A DNA stretch of 64,000 nt, from NCBI RefSeq assembly GCF_020497125.1, contig NC_059077.1:27541340-27605339 (forward strand), given 5' to 3'. The notes beneath the pieces are model-generated. The model made no database searches. It saw only the letters and a program-made list of their open reading frames with translations, and was not told the origin of the DNA. Source of the DNA: Mauremys mutica. Lineage: Eukaryota; Chordata; Testudines; Geoemydidae. The translations under genes and the position numbers were made by a program. Shown one piece after another: positions 48,915-60,730 of the stretch; within the stretch, counting starts at the first letter, position 1; every line of letters begins with the position of its first letter.

Positions 48915-49095
48915 GTATCAACCCATCACTCCAGCTCTCTGCTATCTGCACTGGCTCCTAATTAGATCAGCGTCAAGGTCAAGATTTCTGTCCTGATACT
49001 TAAACCTCTCCAGGGGATTGTCCCTACTGAAATCACCTTTCCTTCCACAACTAGAACCTCCCAGAAGTCCTTCCATTCCACCAGAACAATAGAAA
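48915..49095 (+). repeat. LINE C-terminal remnant (L2/CR1-like)
   Basis: The plus strand reads a decayed form of the conserved 'LHWLP...RI.FK.L...KAL.G' ending of LINE proteins ('ctgcactggctcctaattag', then 'gtcaaggtcaagatttctgt' and 'ctgatacttaaacctctcca'). Short and diverged. Confidence 0.5.
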
Positions 49096-50219
49096 GAGGT
49101 TTATACATTCAGAAGACAGATCTTTCACAGGAACGGGACATAGACTATGAAGTTTATGACTCTATGAACTTATGAATTCCAGTTTGATTTTATGAACTCT
49201 GTATGGTTATACCCTTACAGAGGTATTTCACTACAGATTGACATCCTCCCTCTTGTATTAAAAGGAGGGGGTTTGGTACTTAGTGTCTGTCCTTGAATGG
49301 AAGAGAGATCTTAATGACCATCAACAATTGACTAATCTTGCCCTAGCAGGACAATGGAGCCACTTGTTAATGACGCCTAACTATTGTAACAAACACAGGA
49401 GGCGGCTTTCAGCCACAACCCATAGAGGATCAGAGAATGGAAAAAACCCAGAGGAAGGACAGAAAGAGATAATGTGTTGAATCTATTGTTAAAAGGAGGA
49501 CCAATACAGTTGCCTAGTGTGCCCATCCACAAGGGGGTGCTCAGCCAGAGCTGTAATGGAGCTAACTCCTGCCTAAAATGAGAATGGCCATGGAACTAAG
49601 CATAAATCTTATTTCTTCAGTTTTGCTTTACCTCATTAATGCCTTCAGACATAGCTGGATTTGTTTACAGGTTTGTCTGGAAAGCAAAAAAGAAAATAAT
49701 TAAAATTTATCTCTATTTTTAAATACTTGGGAGGGGTCTAGATAGTATGGAAATGGGGTTATACAAGTAACAGAGATGGATGTCAGATTTCAATGCATAT
49801 TTCAGAGTGAAAACAATGGGTTTGATTATAATATTGAGTGCAGAGAGCCCTTAACACAGGGTTTAAATGGTGCGTAAGGCCTTGCATGGACCCTTTACTA
49901 CAATGGAATTGCACTTAGTAAGAGGAAGGGCTGTTTGTCACATTTGACCAACTAAGAAGAGTGGGTATGTTTACACACCAGGTCAAAAACATGCATTTCT
50001 GGCCACAGGATGATCTCTCTTAATGAATTGCAGCCAGTGTAGAGAAGTTACTTTTCCTGAATTTAGCTCTACCCTGAGCAGCATGAGCACCAAGAACACA
50101 AAAGTAGCAGCTGCTCACCCATCACACAAAAACATAACCCTCAGCCTTTGCTATCTTCGCCCTTGCAACTAAACTTAATTTTTTTCACAAAAGGGACACA
50201 AAGTCTGAGAAACCAATTG
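49096..50219. other. Intron sequence with no recognised feature
   Basis: No repeat ends or conserved frames are seen. Confidence 0.5.
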
Positions 50220-50409
50220 CTTGGGAAGAGGAGGTAACTCACCTTGTTCAGTAACTGTGGTTCTTCAAGATATGCATCCCTGTAGGTGCACCACTTCAGT
50301 TGTTCAGGTGCACATACACCTCTCAAGCCTTTAATCTGAGGTTTTCCATTAGCAGTGCATGAGCACCAAGTTCCATTTGGCCTGTGCATGAACGCTATAC
50401 AACCTTGTG

Positions 50410-50434
50410 CCACACACACACACACACACACACC
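50410..50434. repeat. (CA)n microsatellite in the DIRS end region
   Basis: About 12 CA units within the terminal part of the DIRS element. Confidence 0.95.
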
Positions 50435-50550
50435 CCTCAGTGCTTTCTCTAGCCAAATGTCCAACAAAGAACAATCCAAAGCAGAGGGGAAGGAGAGTGG
50501 GTAGTGGAGCACGCAGAGAGGGGCATATCTCAAAGTCCCCCAGTTACAGC

Positions 50551-50731
50551 CAGGGGTGAAAGTAACTCCAGACACTTACTGGTAGGGGGACAGGGACGGC
50601 TCCAGCCCCTGGCAGGGGTGGGGCTGGGGGTCAGCAACCCCCAGCCAGCTCCTCCAGGCTGCCTGACCCGCACCACCCAGGGCTCCAGTGGTGATTTAAA
50701 GGGCCTGGGGCTCTGGATGCTGCTGCCGCTA
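50551..50731. repeat. Insertion in the DIRS terminal region
   Basis: Begins 'caggggtgaaagtaactcca' and ends near 'gctgctgccgctac', interrupting the DIRS motif that reads '...gttactca' on one side and 'gtaactggggg' on the other (minus strand). It looks like one end of a hAT-type nonautonomous repeat; class uncertain. Confidence 0.4.
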
Positions 50732-50869
50732 CTGAGTAACCTCTTCTTCTTCGAGTAATGTCCCTGTGGGTGTCCCACTTTAGGTGATTCCTGAGCAGTA
50801 TCCCCACAGGGAGGAGGGACCTTCACAATTGAGTCTAAGATGACAGTATAGCAGAACCAAGCATCACAT

Positions 50870-51965
50870 CAGATCTGCCAGTGTGGACCAAGGCACAGTG
50901 TTTAGAAAAAGTATGCACTGAGGCCCATGTAGCAGCTCTGCATATCTCAGACATTGGAATGTTCTTTATGAACGCCGTAGAAGTTGCCTGTGATCTGGTA
51001 AAGTGTGCGCTATAATCCTTTGGAGGAGGTAAAGCACCAACTGCATTGTAGTGAGCAATGATACACTCAGCTTGTGGACCCCTTGGACCTTTCTGCAGCA
51101 TAGGTGATTTATCTAGATAGGACCAAGAAATTTTGGAAAAGGGCAATGCCCATCTCACATTTAAAGTACGAAAGGAGCTCTCATGCTGATATTTATGTGG
51201 TTTAGGAAAAAATACTGATAGGTGAATGGCCTGATTAAAATGAAAATCTGACAGCATTTCAGGAAAGAATTTAGGGTGAGGCCATAAAAAGATTTGTTCT
51301 TGAAAAAAATACCATAAATGGAGGGTCTGCCATCAAGGGCCCAATCTTCCCAGCCCTGCAAGCTGACATGATAGTTACTAGAAAGGCTACTTTCATAGAT
51401 AAGTGAAGCAAGGAGCACGTTGCCATAGGTTCCAATGGAGATCCCATGGAGGCATCCAAGTACAAAGTTGAGATCCCAAGAAGTAGGAGGATCCTTAACC
51501 GGGGGTAGAGGTTCCCTATATCCTTAACAAATCATGAGGACATAGGGTGAGCAAAGATAGAAAACCTTTCTAGTGCAGGATGAAATGTTGCTACTGCGGC
51601 TAGATAAACCTTAACAGAGCTAGAGGATACCCCTGATTTCTTCATGTCTAGCAGGTAATCAAAGATGGCTGAAAGCAAAGAGGATTCTGCCACTCAGCAG
51701 TGATGGTGACACCAGTGATTGAACTCTTTCTATTTCAGAAGGTAAGTCATTCAAGTAAAACTCCCTTCTACTATTTAGTAACATGTGGATTCTAATACTG
51801 GGAACCAAATAAAACCATGGTTGGAAGTGGAGGACTCCTAGGCTGGGCTGAAGCATGCAGCCTGTGTTCTGGGATAGGAGATGAGGGACGGTCAGAAGCT
51901 TAAATGCCAGGTGGACACCCAGGTGAAGGAGGTAAGGATACAAAGTCTGTCTCAGTCAGGGCAGT
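50870..51965 (-). pseudogene. DIRS tyrosine recombinase, broken, catalytic Tyr replaced by Cys
   Basis: In order on the minus strand: AIFDYLLDMKKSGVSSSSVK (about 51610-51670) starts the core-binding part. SACRAGKIGPLMADPP (about 51310-51365) holds the first catalytic Arg region. FHFNQAIHLSVFFPKPHK lies at about 51190-51250. KDYSAHFTRSQATSTAF (about 50965-51020) holds the His-x-x-Arg. EICRAATWASVHTFSKHCAL (about 50890-50950) is the final block. In zebrafish-type DIRS recombinases this last block ends with a Phe-Tyr or His-Tyr, the nucleophile; here the aligned codon is TGT, Cys (RC of 50895-50897). Frames shift between blocks. Recombinases of this family insert the circular DNA copy of DIRS elements. 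Confidence 0.8.
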
Positions 51966-52169
51966 ACTATAAGGATAACCCAGGTCTTGTCCTGTCTGAT
52001 CTTGTTTATCACAGTTAGTATTAGTGGTATTGGAGGGAATGTATAGAAGAGACCCTTCGTCCAGGGAAAGGGAAAACCATTCCCTAAAAAGAGTGGTGAC
52101 TGAGGCCTCCTCTTGAGCAGAGTAGGGGGGCACTTCTTGTTGCAGAATATGGTGAATAGGTTCATCTGT

Positions 52170-52600
52170 GAAAGTCCCCACCTTTGCAATGTCCCATGGA
52201 GAATTTGAGAGTTCAACTCACATTCATAGTCCTGGGAGAAATATCTGCTGACCATAGCAGCTGTGTCATTCTGGACTCCAGGAAGGTAAATGATGGAGAT
52301 CCGACTCTAGTGGGCTATACACCAGTTCCATAACTTTATAGCTTTGGCATCAAGGGAGAGGGATCTTCTTCCTCCCTATTTGTTGATATAGAACGTGAAA
52401 GCAACATTATCCATCATGATCCTGAATGGACTTGCCCTTGATGCGGGTTAGAACTGAAAGCAGACATTCCTGACTGCCCTGAGTTCCAACAGCTTGATAT
52501 GGAGACCAGTTTCCTGAGGTGCCTAGTTGCCCTGAGTTGTGAGGGCATTCATGTATGCTCCCCACCATAACAGTGATGCATCTGTTGTCACACAGTCATT
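52170..52600 (-). pseudogene. DIRS RNase H remnant
   Basis: Minus-strand blocks run TDASLLWWGAYMNAL (near 52545-52590, with the first Asp), then ELRAVRNVCF (near 52465-52495) and FRIMMDNVAFTFYINK (near 52385-52430, with the DN motif). LPGVQNDTAAMVSRYFSQDY follows, near 52225-52290. This is the order of a retroelement RNase H followed by the LPG linker typical of DIRS polyproteins. A stop lies inside the first block (TAG near 52528). Confidence 0.75.
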
Positions 52601-52609
52601 GTTCGAACT

Positions 52610-53160
52610 GGGTCAATAAAAGGAACACACAAGCAGACATTGACGGGAAAAAATCAACTCAAACTAGGGAGTTTTTTGCACTTGTCACCCCTCAACACTC
52701 TGATAACCCTTTAGACTGCTGCAAAAAGCTGCAGGATGGGTCTTCTGTTCTAAGGCCTTACTCCAGCGGTCCCCAAACTGTGGGGCACGCCCCCCTAAGG
52801 GGGCACAGAGAATTATTTGGGAAGGCATGGCCGAGCCCAAGCCAGCCCCCCTGGGAGTGGGGAGGAAGCATCACCCAGCCCCGCTCTGCTCCAACCCTGC
52901 CCCCAGCCGCAGCCCCAGCTCCCAGCTCCAACCTGCAGTTCCACACCCAGCCCTGCCTCGGCCTCCTTACCCCTGTCTGCCTTCCCTCCCAGACAGGTTG
53001 GCGGGGGGGGAGGGGCATAACCCTGAAAAGTTTGGGGGCCACTACCTTATGCATAGTATTCTTCCACCCTTGCCTCTGGAGAGACTCCCAGTGTTCTATC
53101 CAGCTATTGGGGCTGAGTTTTGGAAAGAGGATTTGATCTACAGTGGCCTGACTAGATTAC
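52610..53160 (+). repeat. Unclassified repeat inside the DIRS element, paralogous to 56050-56200
   Basis: 'ctttagactgctgcaaaaag', 'tcttctgttctaaggcctta' and 'agtattcttccacccttgcc' lie on either side of the hAT element at 52764-53044. The same order, inverted and uninterrupted, is found at 56050-56200. The family is unknown; 'cttccacccttgcctctgga' is its most conserved part. Confidence 0.6.
52756..53052. mobile_element. hAT MITE inserted in the repeat inside DIRS
   Basis: The element is 52764-53044 (281 bp), starting CAGCGGTCCCCAAACTGTGG and ending AAGTTTGGGGGCCACTA. The flanks CCTTACTC (52756-52763) and CCTTATGC (53045-53052) are an 8-bp duplication with 2 mismatches. The uninterrupted paralog at 56050-56200 shows this site without the element, which confirms the boundaries. 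Confidence 0.85.
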
Positions 53161-53279
53161 TAGGTCCCTAACAAAATGCAATCTGACTTTTTCCCCCCCT
53201 CTGATCAGAGCTCATCTGGTTAACTTGAACATGTAATTAAGGAAATAAGTGCAGATGGTAAGCCTGATATAGATAGTGC

Positions 53280-53900
53280 CATTTTAGAGGAGTGTATGTC
53301 TTGGGCATCCCAGTCCTTCATAGATGGCATTGGGGGCCTGCTGGAGACATGCTTCCCCAAGTGCTCCAGGATCTCCTGACCCCACTGTACCAGAGGAAGA
53401 GTCGTTTGCTTCCACAGTACCAAGCTGAGCAGTTGAAGCTTCCGACACTGTAGACCCAGCGGGAGATTGGGGCCTTCTTGTGGTGGAAGACAGAGCTCCA
53501 CGTCTTTGCAGCTTTCCCTGAGTCCTCCCGCTCTTAGGCAAGACATTGGCTAAGGTCGAATGGGTGCTGGATCTGCCCAGAGACAGATGTATGGTGGGGG
53601 TGTCCTGACTGACTCTGAGGAAGGTTGAAGAGAGTGCTCTGTCATCAAAACCCTCAGTTTGGTCTCTCAACTCTTCTGTGCTCTAGATTTGAGAGCTAGG
53701 CAAGAAAAAAAAAAAGTTACACTTTGGGGAGATATGAAACTCTCACGAGTAACAGATACACTTAGAGTGGCCGTCACTGACAGGGATAGCCTCCAGACAA
53801 GAGAGACAGCGTTTGAAGTCTGGTGAGCCAGGCATGCCCAGAAAGGCCAAATAAGTACCCCAGAAAAAAAAAGGGGGGGGGGAGGAAAGTGAAAAAAAAA
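53280..53900 (-). pseudogene. DIRS gag-like region
   Basis: Near 53760-53825 the minus strand reads FKRCLSCLEAIPVSDGHSKC, a Cys-rich start typical of DIRS/retroelement gag-like first ORFs. It is broken by a stop and frame shifts, then continues as the Ser/Thr-rich frame 53284-53670. Function is inferred from position and composition. Confidence 0.55.
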
Positions 53901-54215
53901 ACAAGCCTCTCACAACTATCTAATTCTATACTAACAAAACAAAAAATACCCTTAGAACACGCTGAGGCATGTACAAGGTGGGCATGCAAGAGCTCTGTCT
54001 CGGGCCCAGGCAGTAGAGAAGGAACTGAGGGCAGTTTGCCTGCACAGCTCTGTATACCCTCAGTGTGCAGCAAAAGGTTCTATAGAACACATGCACAGGC
54101 CAAACGGACACTGCTAATGAAAAATCTCCTATCAAGGGCTTGAAAGGCCCATGCACACCTGAAATAAAGTGAACTGGAGCACCCACAGGGACACTACTCA
54201 AAAGAAGAATACAAA

Positions 54216-56049
54216 GAGTTTGGTATATTGCTACATTAGGTATATTTCCTCTGAGAAAAGTTGTGCGGTGGTGTGAAAATATTTCCTTTAAAAGAATAAA
54301 AATATTTATTACATATTAGTGTGCTTCTTACCTGCGCCTGGACCTCAGAGGTGCTAAATTTACAACAAGGTTCTTATATTGCTATGGTAAATATTCCTTT
54401 TTTTATTGAACAAAGTAATCACCACCATAAAGTTCCTGAGCAGATATCACTTGTGCACACTCATTTTTTAAAAAAAGTTCCTAAAGGAGGTTATTTATCA
54501 GAGCAAGACACATCACTGCCTAATGGCCGACACACCGCTTGATGGCACAATGGAAAATGAAACCTGTGTTGGTAGAATAAGGGAATAGACACTAAAGGAG
54601 AGGGAGAAAAAGGAGGCAATGACAACTAGTTTTGAATAGGACCATTTATTCTGAGTAAATGCTACATAAGAGCCATGTAACCAGACGACATCTTTCTAGC
54701 AATTAAACCTTCCTCTTGCATTGTCTCTTCTGGCACTCTACTTGTCATAGAGAAAATATATTCAATACAATCAGAATATAGCTTGTGCAAATTATAAATT
54801 AAATTATAAATTAAATTCACTCCAGCTTCATCCAGCACAATCTTTCAGTATAAGTTACCTGTAAGGGCAAAGGCAAGGGAAAGAACATTTGACAGCCACC
54901 ACTGTCAACAGTGAGGCCATAAAACAACTGGAATATCCCTACTATACTCAGCCATCAATAGAGTGACAGCACAGTGTCCTTCCCTATTGTCATCGGCAAG
55001 CAAACTTTTTTCATTATCCTCCAACGGTGATCCATGGTCCTGATAGGAAAGATTTGCCTTGACCTCAAAGGAAATAATGGTTGGCAAGGAAAGCCTCTAT
55101 TTCTCCAACCGCTAATGCTGGTTCAAGAACGGTCTCAGAGTATGGACAGCTTCTTGCTGAAGGAAATCATTCATCCTGCCCTTGATCTAAGGAATTTATT
55201 CTCTCATTGCGAGTGCTTGTAGGGGAAAATGTACACTGATAACTCCTGTTACTGTTTATGTGGGTTTCATCCATTAATTTCCTGTACATAGTTATCAGAA
55301 GTATCATTAGGTGCCCACTGCTATGTTATTTGGATGCCTTCAAATGGGGGATTCAATCCCCAAAGTAACGTTATATTGCACAGTTACTTTTTCCAGAAGT
55401 TGCTAAAAAAAATAATTAAACTGTCAAAATTCAGAGAGAGTTTAAAATAACTTGACTCTAACACGCATTGCAGTGCATGCTCTGTATGTCTGGGAACTGC
55501 AGGTACAGCTATAGTGCAGTACAAGAGGCAGGTTCTCTTTCATCCCTTTGTCGCTTGAGAATTCACAGCAGGAGGATGTACAAGTTCGACCTGCTTGCCA
55601 CAAGGAGTCCTTTCTGAACAAGAGATTTCAAAGAATTTTTAATGCTTTTTTTAAATCCAATTTGCTGGCAGACAGAACATTTTGGGTGCTAGAAAAGGAC
55701 ACACAGATGTGTCCTGACAATAAAATGCTACCAATACTTGCACTCAGAGTTGAGAAGATATTATAAGGCTCTATTTTCAGGTGGATAAACACAATTTTGG
55801 GAGTGGAAAAAGGAGAAGTTAGTCTTTCAGCTGATATTTTTCCATGCTTAGTCTCAGCTCAAAAAGGTGCAAGCTCCTACTATATGAGCTAATGTATAAA
55901 TCAGAGCTAAGCACATTGAATCAGTCTATGCTTATTTCCATGATTACATGTTCATGTTAACCAGTGATAAACTACAATAAAAAATAGTTAGATCACATTT
56001 TGATAGAGACCTATGCATAGGACAAAAGTAATTTAGGCAGGCCACTGTG
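54216..56049. other. Intron sequence with no recognised feature
   Basis: AT-rich. No repeat ends or conserved frames are seen. Confidence 0.5.
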
Positions 56050-56200
56050 GATCAAAATGTTCTTTCCAAAACACAACCCCAGTAGCTGGACAGGACTTTG
56101 GGAGGGTCTCTCCAGGGGCAAGGGTGGAAGAATATTCTACATGAGGTCTTAGAACAGAAGATCCTTCTACAGCAATCTAAAGATTTATCACAGTGGTGGT
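56050..56200 (-). repeat. Paralogous copy of the 52.6-53.1 kb repeat, without the hAT element
   Basis: On the minus strand it reads 'ctttagattgctgtagaagg', 'tcttctgttctaagacctca' and 'gaatattcttccacccttgc' without a break. The upstream part (56200-56420) does not match the other copy. Confidence 0.65.
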
Positions 56201-57004
56201 GGTCATGGTTGGGGACGGGGAGGGACAGATAAGTGGATCCACCTAGTGGCAATTCATTCCCTTCAGTCCCCACCCCCAGCTTTCCCCCAAAGAGTGGCAG
56301 CGTGTGGCTGTGCTGGGAGACCTCGCTGAACTGGGTGGCCAGAAAAGGAGACAGGATTCTGGCCTGAGTTAGATAAGTGGCAATTATTACACATAGGATC
56401 CTATCATGAGCAGCACGCAAAATGCCTTACAAACCTGAAACCAGGATCTGCCCAGATAAGCATGTACACCTCGCATTTAAGGTCCCCAATTCAGCAGAAC
56501 ACTTAAGCACATACTTAACTTGGAAGTCACTGGATGTTAAATACATGCTTAAGTGCTCTGCTGAATCAAGATCTAAGTCAATGGGAATTGTACTTACTTA
56601 TCAGGGAGCAAACCCTGACTCAAATTCCTGCCCAGATTCTGAGAAATATCAATTGCTGAACACTAGTTCAACACAACCAGCATCAGCAACACAGAGCCCT
56701 AGTGTAGACAGAGCTTAAATATCTGGGCTAAAAATCTAATAATCAGCCATTGATAAGTCATTACACAAATAACTATAGGGCCAGATGTCTCTTCTGAGTG
56801 CACAAGGTTTCCTCATGGAACTCCTAGCTGCATTAATGAGAATTACAGATATGGGGTATGATTCTCAAAAATGCTCAGCAATGCTCTAACTCTGCTCCCA
56901 TTGAAGTCAAAGGTTAAACTCCCAATGAGAGCTGAATTGTGTGAATGCTGAGTGCTTTTGAAAATCCCACCTATGAATAGGTGGGATTTTCAAACTCAAT
57001 TTAC
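56201..57004. other. Intron sequence with no clear feature
   Basis: 56460-56720 has 'acttaagcacatacttaact' and similar phrases of old reptile repeats. No class can be assigned. Confidence 0.4.
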
Positions 57005-57661
57005 CTTAGGGCCAGTGCCAGTCCTCGTCCTCAAATCCTCCCAGCAGGCCAATGTCACTCATGCCACCCAGAACCCGCCCCCCCAAAACTCCACCCCACC
57101 TGCCTAAGGATCTGGGACGGAGTTTGGGTGAGGAAGGATGTCTGGGGTAGGGAATTGGGGTGCAGGTTCTGGGAGGGAGTTTGGGTGGGGGAGAGGGTCT
57201 GGGGGTGCAGGCTCTGGGAGGGAATTTGGGGCAGGGGGGTGTGAAGGGGAAAGGGGTGCAAGCTCTGGAAGGGAGTTTGGGTTCAGGCTCTGGAAGGGGC
57301 ACTTACCTGGGGCTCCAAACTGGGGTGGGCTGAGGGGCCTCCACGTGCTTCTGCCCCCAGGCAACCCTCCCTCCCCCCGCAGCATCCCACTGGCCACAGA
57401 GGCGCTCAGGGTGGGCGCAGCATGCAGAGGCACAGCCCCGTCCCATCCCTGGGCCGCAGGGAGAGGCCGGCAGCCACTGGAGTGAGCAGGCAGACACTGC
57501 TCAGCTCCACTGCGCTGCTGGGATCCCTGAGGGGGGAGCGCCTGGGGGCAGCAGGTGGGGCCAAGGAAGAAACTTGGCCCAAAACTGCTGGGGCCTGTGG
57601 GCCATGTTGGGGAGGCTCGCGGGCCACAGATGGCCCACGGGCCGGGAGTTTGAGATCCCTG
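57005..57661. mobile_element. hAT element, left end truncated
   Basis: The right end reads GGAGTTTGAGATCCCTG, the counterpart of the CAGGGGTCTCAAAC terminus of the element at 20998-21659. The core (57120-57300) has the same kind of G-rich tandem units ('gggagggagtttgggtgggg'). The left terminal repeat is missing, so there is no target duplication. Confidence 0.7.
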
Positions 57662-60439
57662 ATCTACAGAACTACACGCTCATATGAAAATAGACCCTCA
57701 TGGCTCTGAAACCTGAACAAGAACCAGAAGACTGTGTGTGTCTGTCTATCTTGTGCTGATTACTGTTAAGTAGCAGAAAGGTTCAATGTTTTAATGGTGG
57801 CATTTATTTATTTACATTTGCATTACAAGAAAGTGCAATTATTTATATTTTCCAGTCAGTATACGTAATATATGTAAAAAACTTTAGGTGGTATAAATTC
57901 AACACTTTGGAATTAATAACATTCATCCTCATGAATATTTTAAGGTGTTTAAGTCATCCCTGAGTGTTTTGACTGATGCTTAAAAACTTGATAAATCTGA
58001 CTGAAGCATTTGCTGTTGGCTTCAAGGCTTCTGTATCTGATACAAGCTTAAGTGATCAAGCTAGCAAAGTGAATTCAGTGACATAGCCCTAACCACATGG
58101 GTTAGTTTTTCCATTTGATGCAATTTCAATACATATTTTAGCCTGAATGGAGGATGTTGTGTCTGCTCGGCTCACACTACTGTTTGGTGAATATGATCTG
58201 ATTGATATATAGGGCCTTCTACTGTTGCCTTTTCTCCAGTGAGTAATCTTTACAGCAAGTATCTGTAAGTAGGCCCACTGGGACTATTTACATTAGCTCA
58301 CATATTACTCATGGAAGGAAAGGTTGTTAAGATCATGTCCTTGAACGGAACAATTATGTCATTACAACCAATAAACCTTTTCTTCTCCTCATATTTTTAA
58401 ATTAATACTTTTCTGTTTCAAGTCATTTCCATCACTGAACTAGGATCACTTACCTCTTTTCATCCTTTCCTTGCTCCTGTTTTCAAAATAAAATGTCCAG
58501 GCATTGATATTTGAGCCATGTAGCATACCTTGAGCATATAGCCAGTCTGATCAGTCATGGTACCAGAAGGGTTAGTCCTTGACATCAGTTTTCCTTGCCA
58601 GCTTATATTTCTTTACACTAAATACAAGCTATTGCTAAATACATTCTTTAATTTTACAACCAATTTAAAAAAAAACCAACCCACTTTATGGGCTCACCCT
58701 AAATTGTCCATATTAGGTTAGCTGATGAAGATACCGAGGCAGACATGTATCTCAGCCCTCTCCCTCCCTCCACCCCCCCCCCAAAAAAGGAAGGCTGCCT
58801 AGCTCTAAGCTAAAATATAATTTTATTTAGTTTTTGAAGGCCATAGATGAAATGTCAGTAAATACACAATCAAAAGACAGCAAGAAAAAAAAAGGGTTAA
58901 AGTTAGGGGAAACTGAGTATTTGGTGAATACAAAGGAAAAATGAATAAAAGCTGAGGAAAAAAAGAATAAAGAAAAGCAGGTTATAAGAAAACAAGGGCA
59001 GAGATTAATAAAAAAAGCTTGTTTTATTAAGTAGTTTAAAAAAAATCTCTTATCGTGATAAGTCTGGAAGTCACTAGGTATACTCAGAAATTCTTCACCT
59101 CTCAATTAAGGTCACTATTTTCACAAATGGGAACCTAAATGTAGACTCCTAAATCTATTCTTGCACACCCAAATATGTCATCTAAGGACCAGGAAATGTT
59201 AGAGAAGAAAATTCTCACCTTTCCTGGGAGCATCTATGAAGAGATCAATTAGTGCACACACTGGTTTAAATCTTTACTGAAGGGAGCAGCAAAAAATTGC
59301 TTCAGGATATATATAGCCATCTCTTCTTTTATAACCCTGTTGCCGGTTCCCTCTTCTTTAGGTTTACAAGACATTACATGGTACTAGTTTGAATTCTGAC
59401 TGACTTATCTTGGAAGCCTACAAAGTGGCAGATGGCTGCCATACTACCCAGGTCTCAAGGACAGTGGAGAACATCTGCTTCTCTTTGATGGACCACTGAG
59501 TCTGAGCGAACAGATTATATAGTCTGTTCTATAAAGCATTTGCTGTTACAGAAAGCAGTAGATTGTAGAATTCATTTCTACATGTGATCACACATCATTC
59601 TAAGCGCACACATTTTCTGGTGAAATAGCACCTAAAAGCAATGAGGTCTAGAGAGAAGAGAGTGGTGGAGGGAAAGGGAATGCATGGGGGAAATTACCAG
59701 ATTATACTTTTTTTTATTGCAGATCCACAATAATCAGTATACACACCATTGCGCCACAATCTTAACAGGTTGATCTGGCAGTTACTGCCTAAAACAGTCT
59801 GACAAAAACTCTATTTAAAAAAAAAAAAAATCTAAAAGCAGTAAGTAATATTGATTTATGCGCTATCCAGTAGCTAGTAAAGATGACAGGTAGCCCTCCC
59901 TTCTGGCACCTTGTTAGTGGTTGGCAACGCCCTTCCAGTAGCCACACTTTCTGATTTTAAATCCATAGTTACATAAAGCAGGGGTATGGCCCCAGAAGTG
60001 ATTTGATACATTCCAGGTGCCCTGCAAAAGGGGCCTACCCCAAATCTAGTCATTTTGAAATAAAAAAAAAACAAAACAAAAAACAAAAACTTTGTTTTAA
60101 AAAGAGCTGTGGTTTGGCGGGGAAAAAAAAAAGTGTTGCAGTGTAGTCCAGTAACCTCCTCTTCCCAGTCCTCCAAAAGGTTACCCTTCCTTCACCCAAA
60201 TTCTACAACTTCTAGAACAATCCAAAGACTGGCAAACCTAGAAGACACAATCCCTTCCTGGAGGGGTCTCATACAGCTGGAGGAAAAAGCTACTTCAAGC
60301 TTTAAACCTGGAGATTTATGAAATATAGTGGCTTGCCTGGGATTTAAACAGAATGGAATGTTACTTTCATGATCTTAGTATGGGCTTAATTCAAAGCTCA
60401 ATGAAGTCAACAGGACTCTTTCCAGTGGACTTTGGATCA
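57662..60439. other. AT-rich intron with no recognised feature
   Basis: Long AT-rich stretch with poly-A/T runs (for example 58860-59050, 59818-59830, 60059-60090). No repeat ends or conserved frames are seen. Confidence 0.5.
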
Positions 60440-60730
60440 GCCCCTATTCACAGGAGTTTAAGGCCAGAAATAAATCAATATCATCTAGGCTGACTTCTTC
60501 CATAACACATGCCATAGAACAATTTCACCCAGTAATTCCTGCATCAGACCTATAATGTCTGGTTGTGCGAAAGCATATCTTTTACAAAGATGTCTAATCT
60601 TGATTTAAAGACTTCAAGTGATTGAGAATCCACCGCTTCCCACAGTAAATTATTCTAATGGTTAATGAGCCTTGCTGTTACAAGCTTATACTTTATTTCC
60701 ACTTCGACTATATACGTGACTGAAGTGACA
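60440..60730 (-). repeat. CR1-type LINE 3' untranslated fragment
   Basis: 'ccatagaacaatttcaccca', 'gatgtctaatcttgatttaa' and 'tgattgagaatccaccgctt' are reptile CR1-type 3' phrases, minus strand. 60731-61339 to the right shows nothing recognisable. Confidence 0.65.

Larger units (their letters stand above)
50220..54215 (-). mobile_element. DIRS-type tyrosine-recombinase retrotransposon, decayed, with nested insertions
   Basis: Reading on the minus strand, the left terminus (54215-54160) has TTTGAGTAGTGTCCCTGTGG, then a gag-like zone, an RNase H remnant and a tyrosine recombinase. A right terminal zone follows in which TTCTTCGAGTAATGTCCCTG (50747-50766, plus strand) mirrors the left terminus: inverted ends, as in DIRS elements. 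A further end-related unit at about 50235-50310 ('gtaactcaccttgttcagta') is inverted relative to about 50480-50545. I see no reverse transcriptase proper between gag and RNase H; that interval (about 52610-53160) is occupied by other sequence holding a hAT element. Stops and shifts are frequent. No LTRs and no DDE integrase are seen, consistent with DIRS. Confidence 0.75.

Noticed and set aside
52555..53171. 193- and 114-residue plus-strand frames
   Set aside because: They run through a DIRS remnant on the opposite strand, an unclassified repeat and a hAT MITE; no conserved domain.
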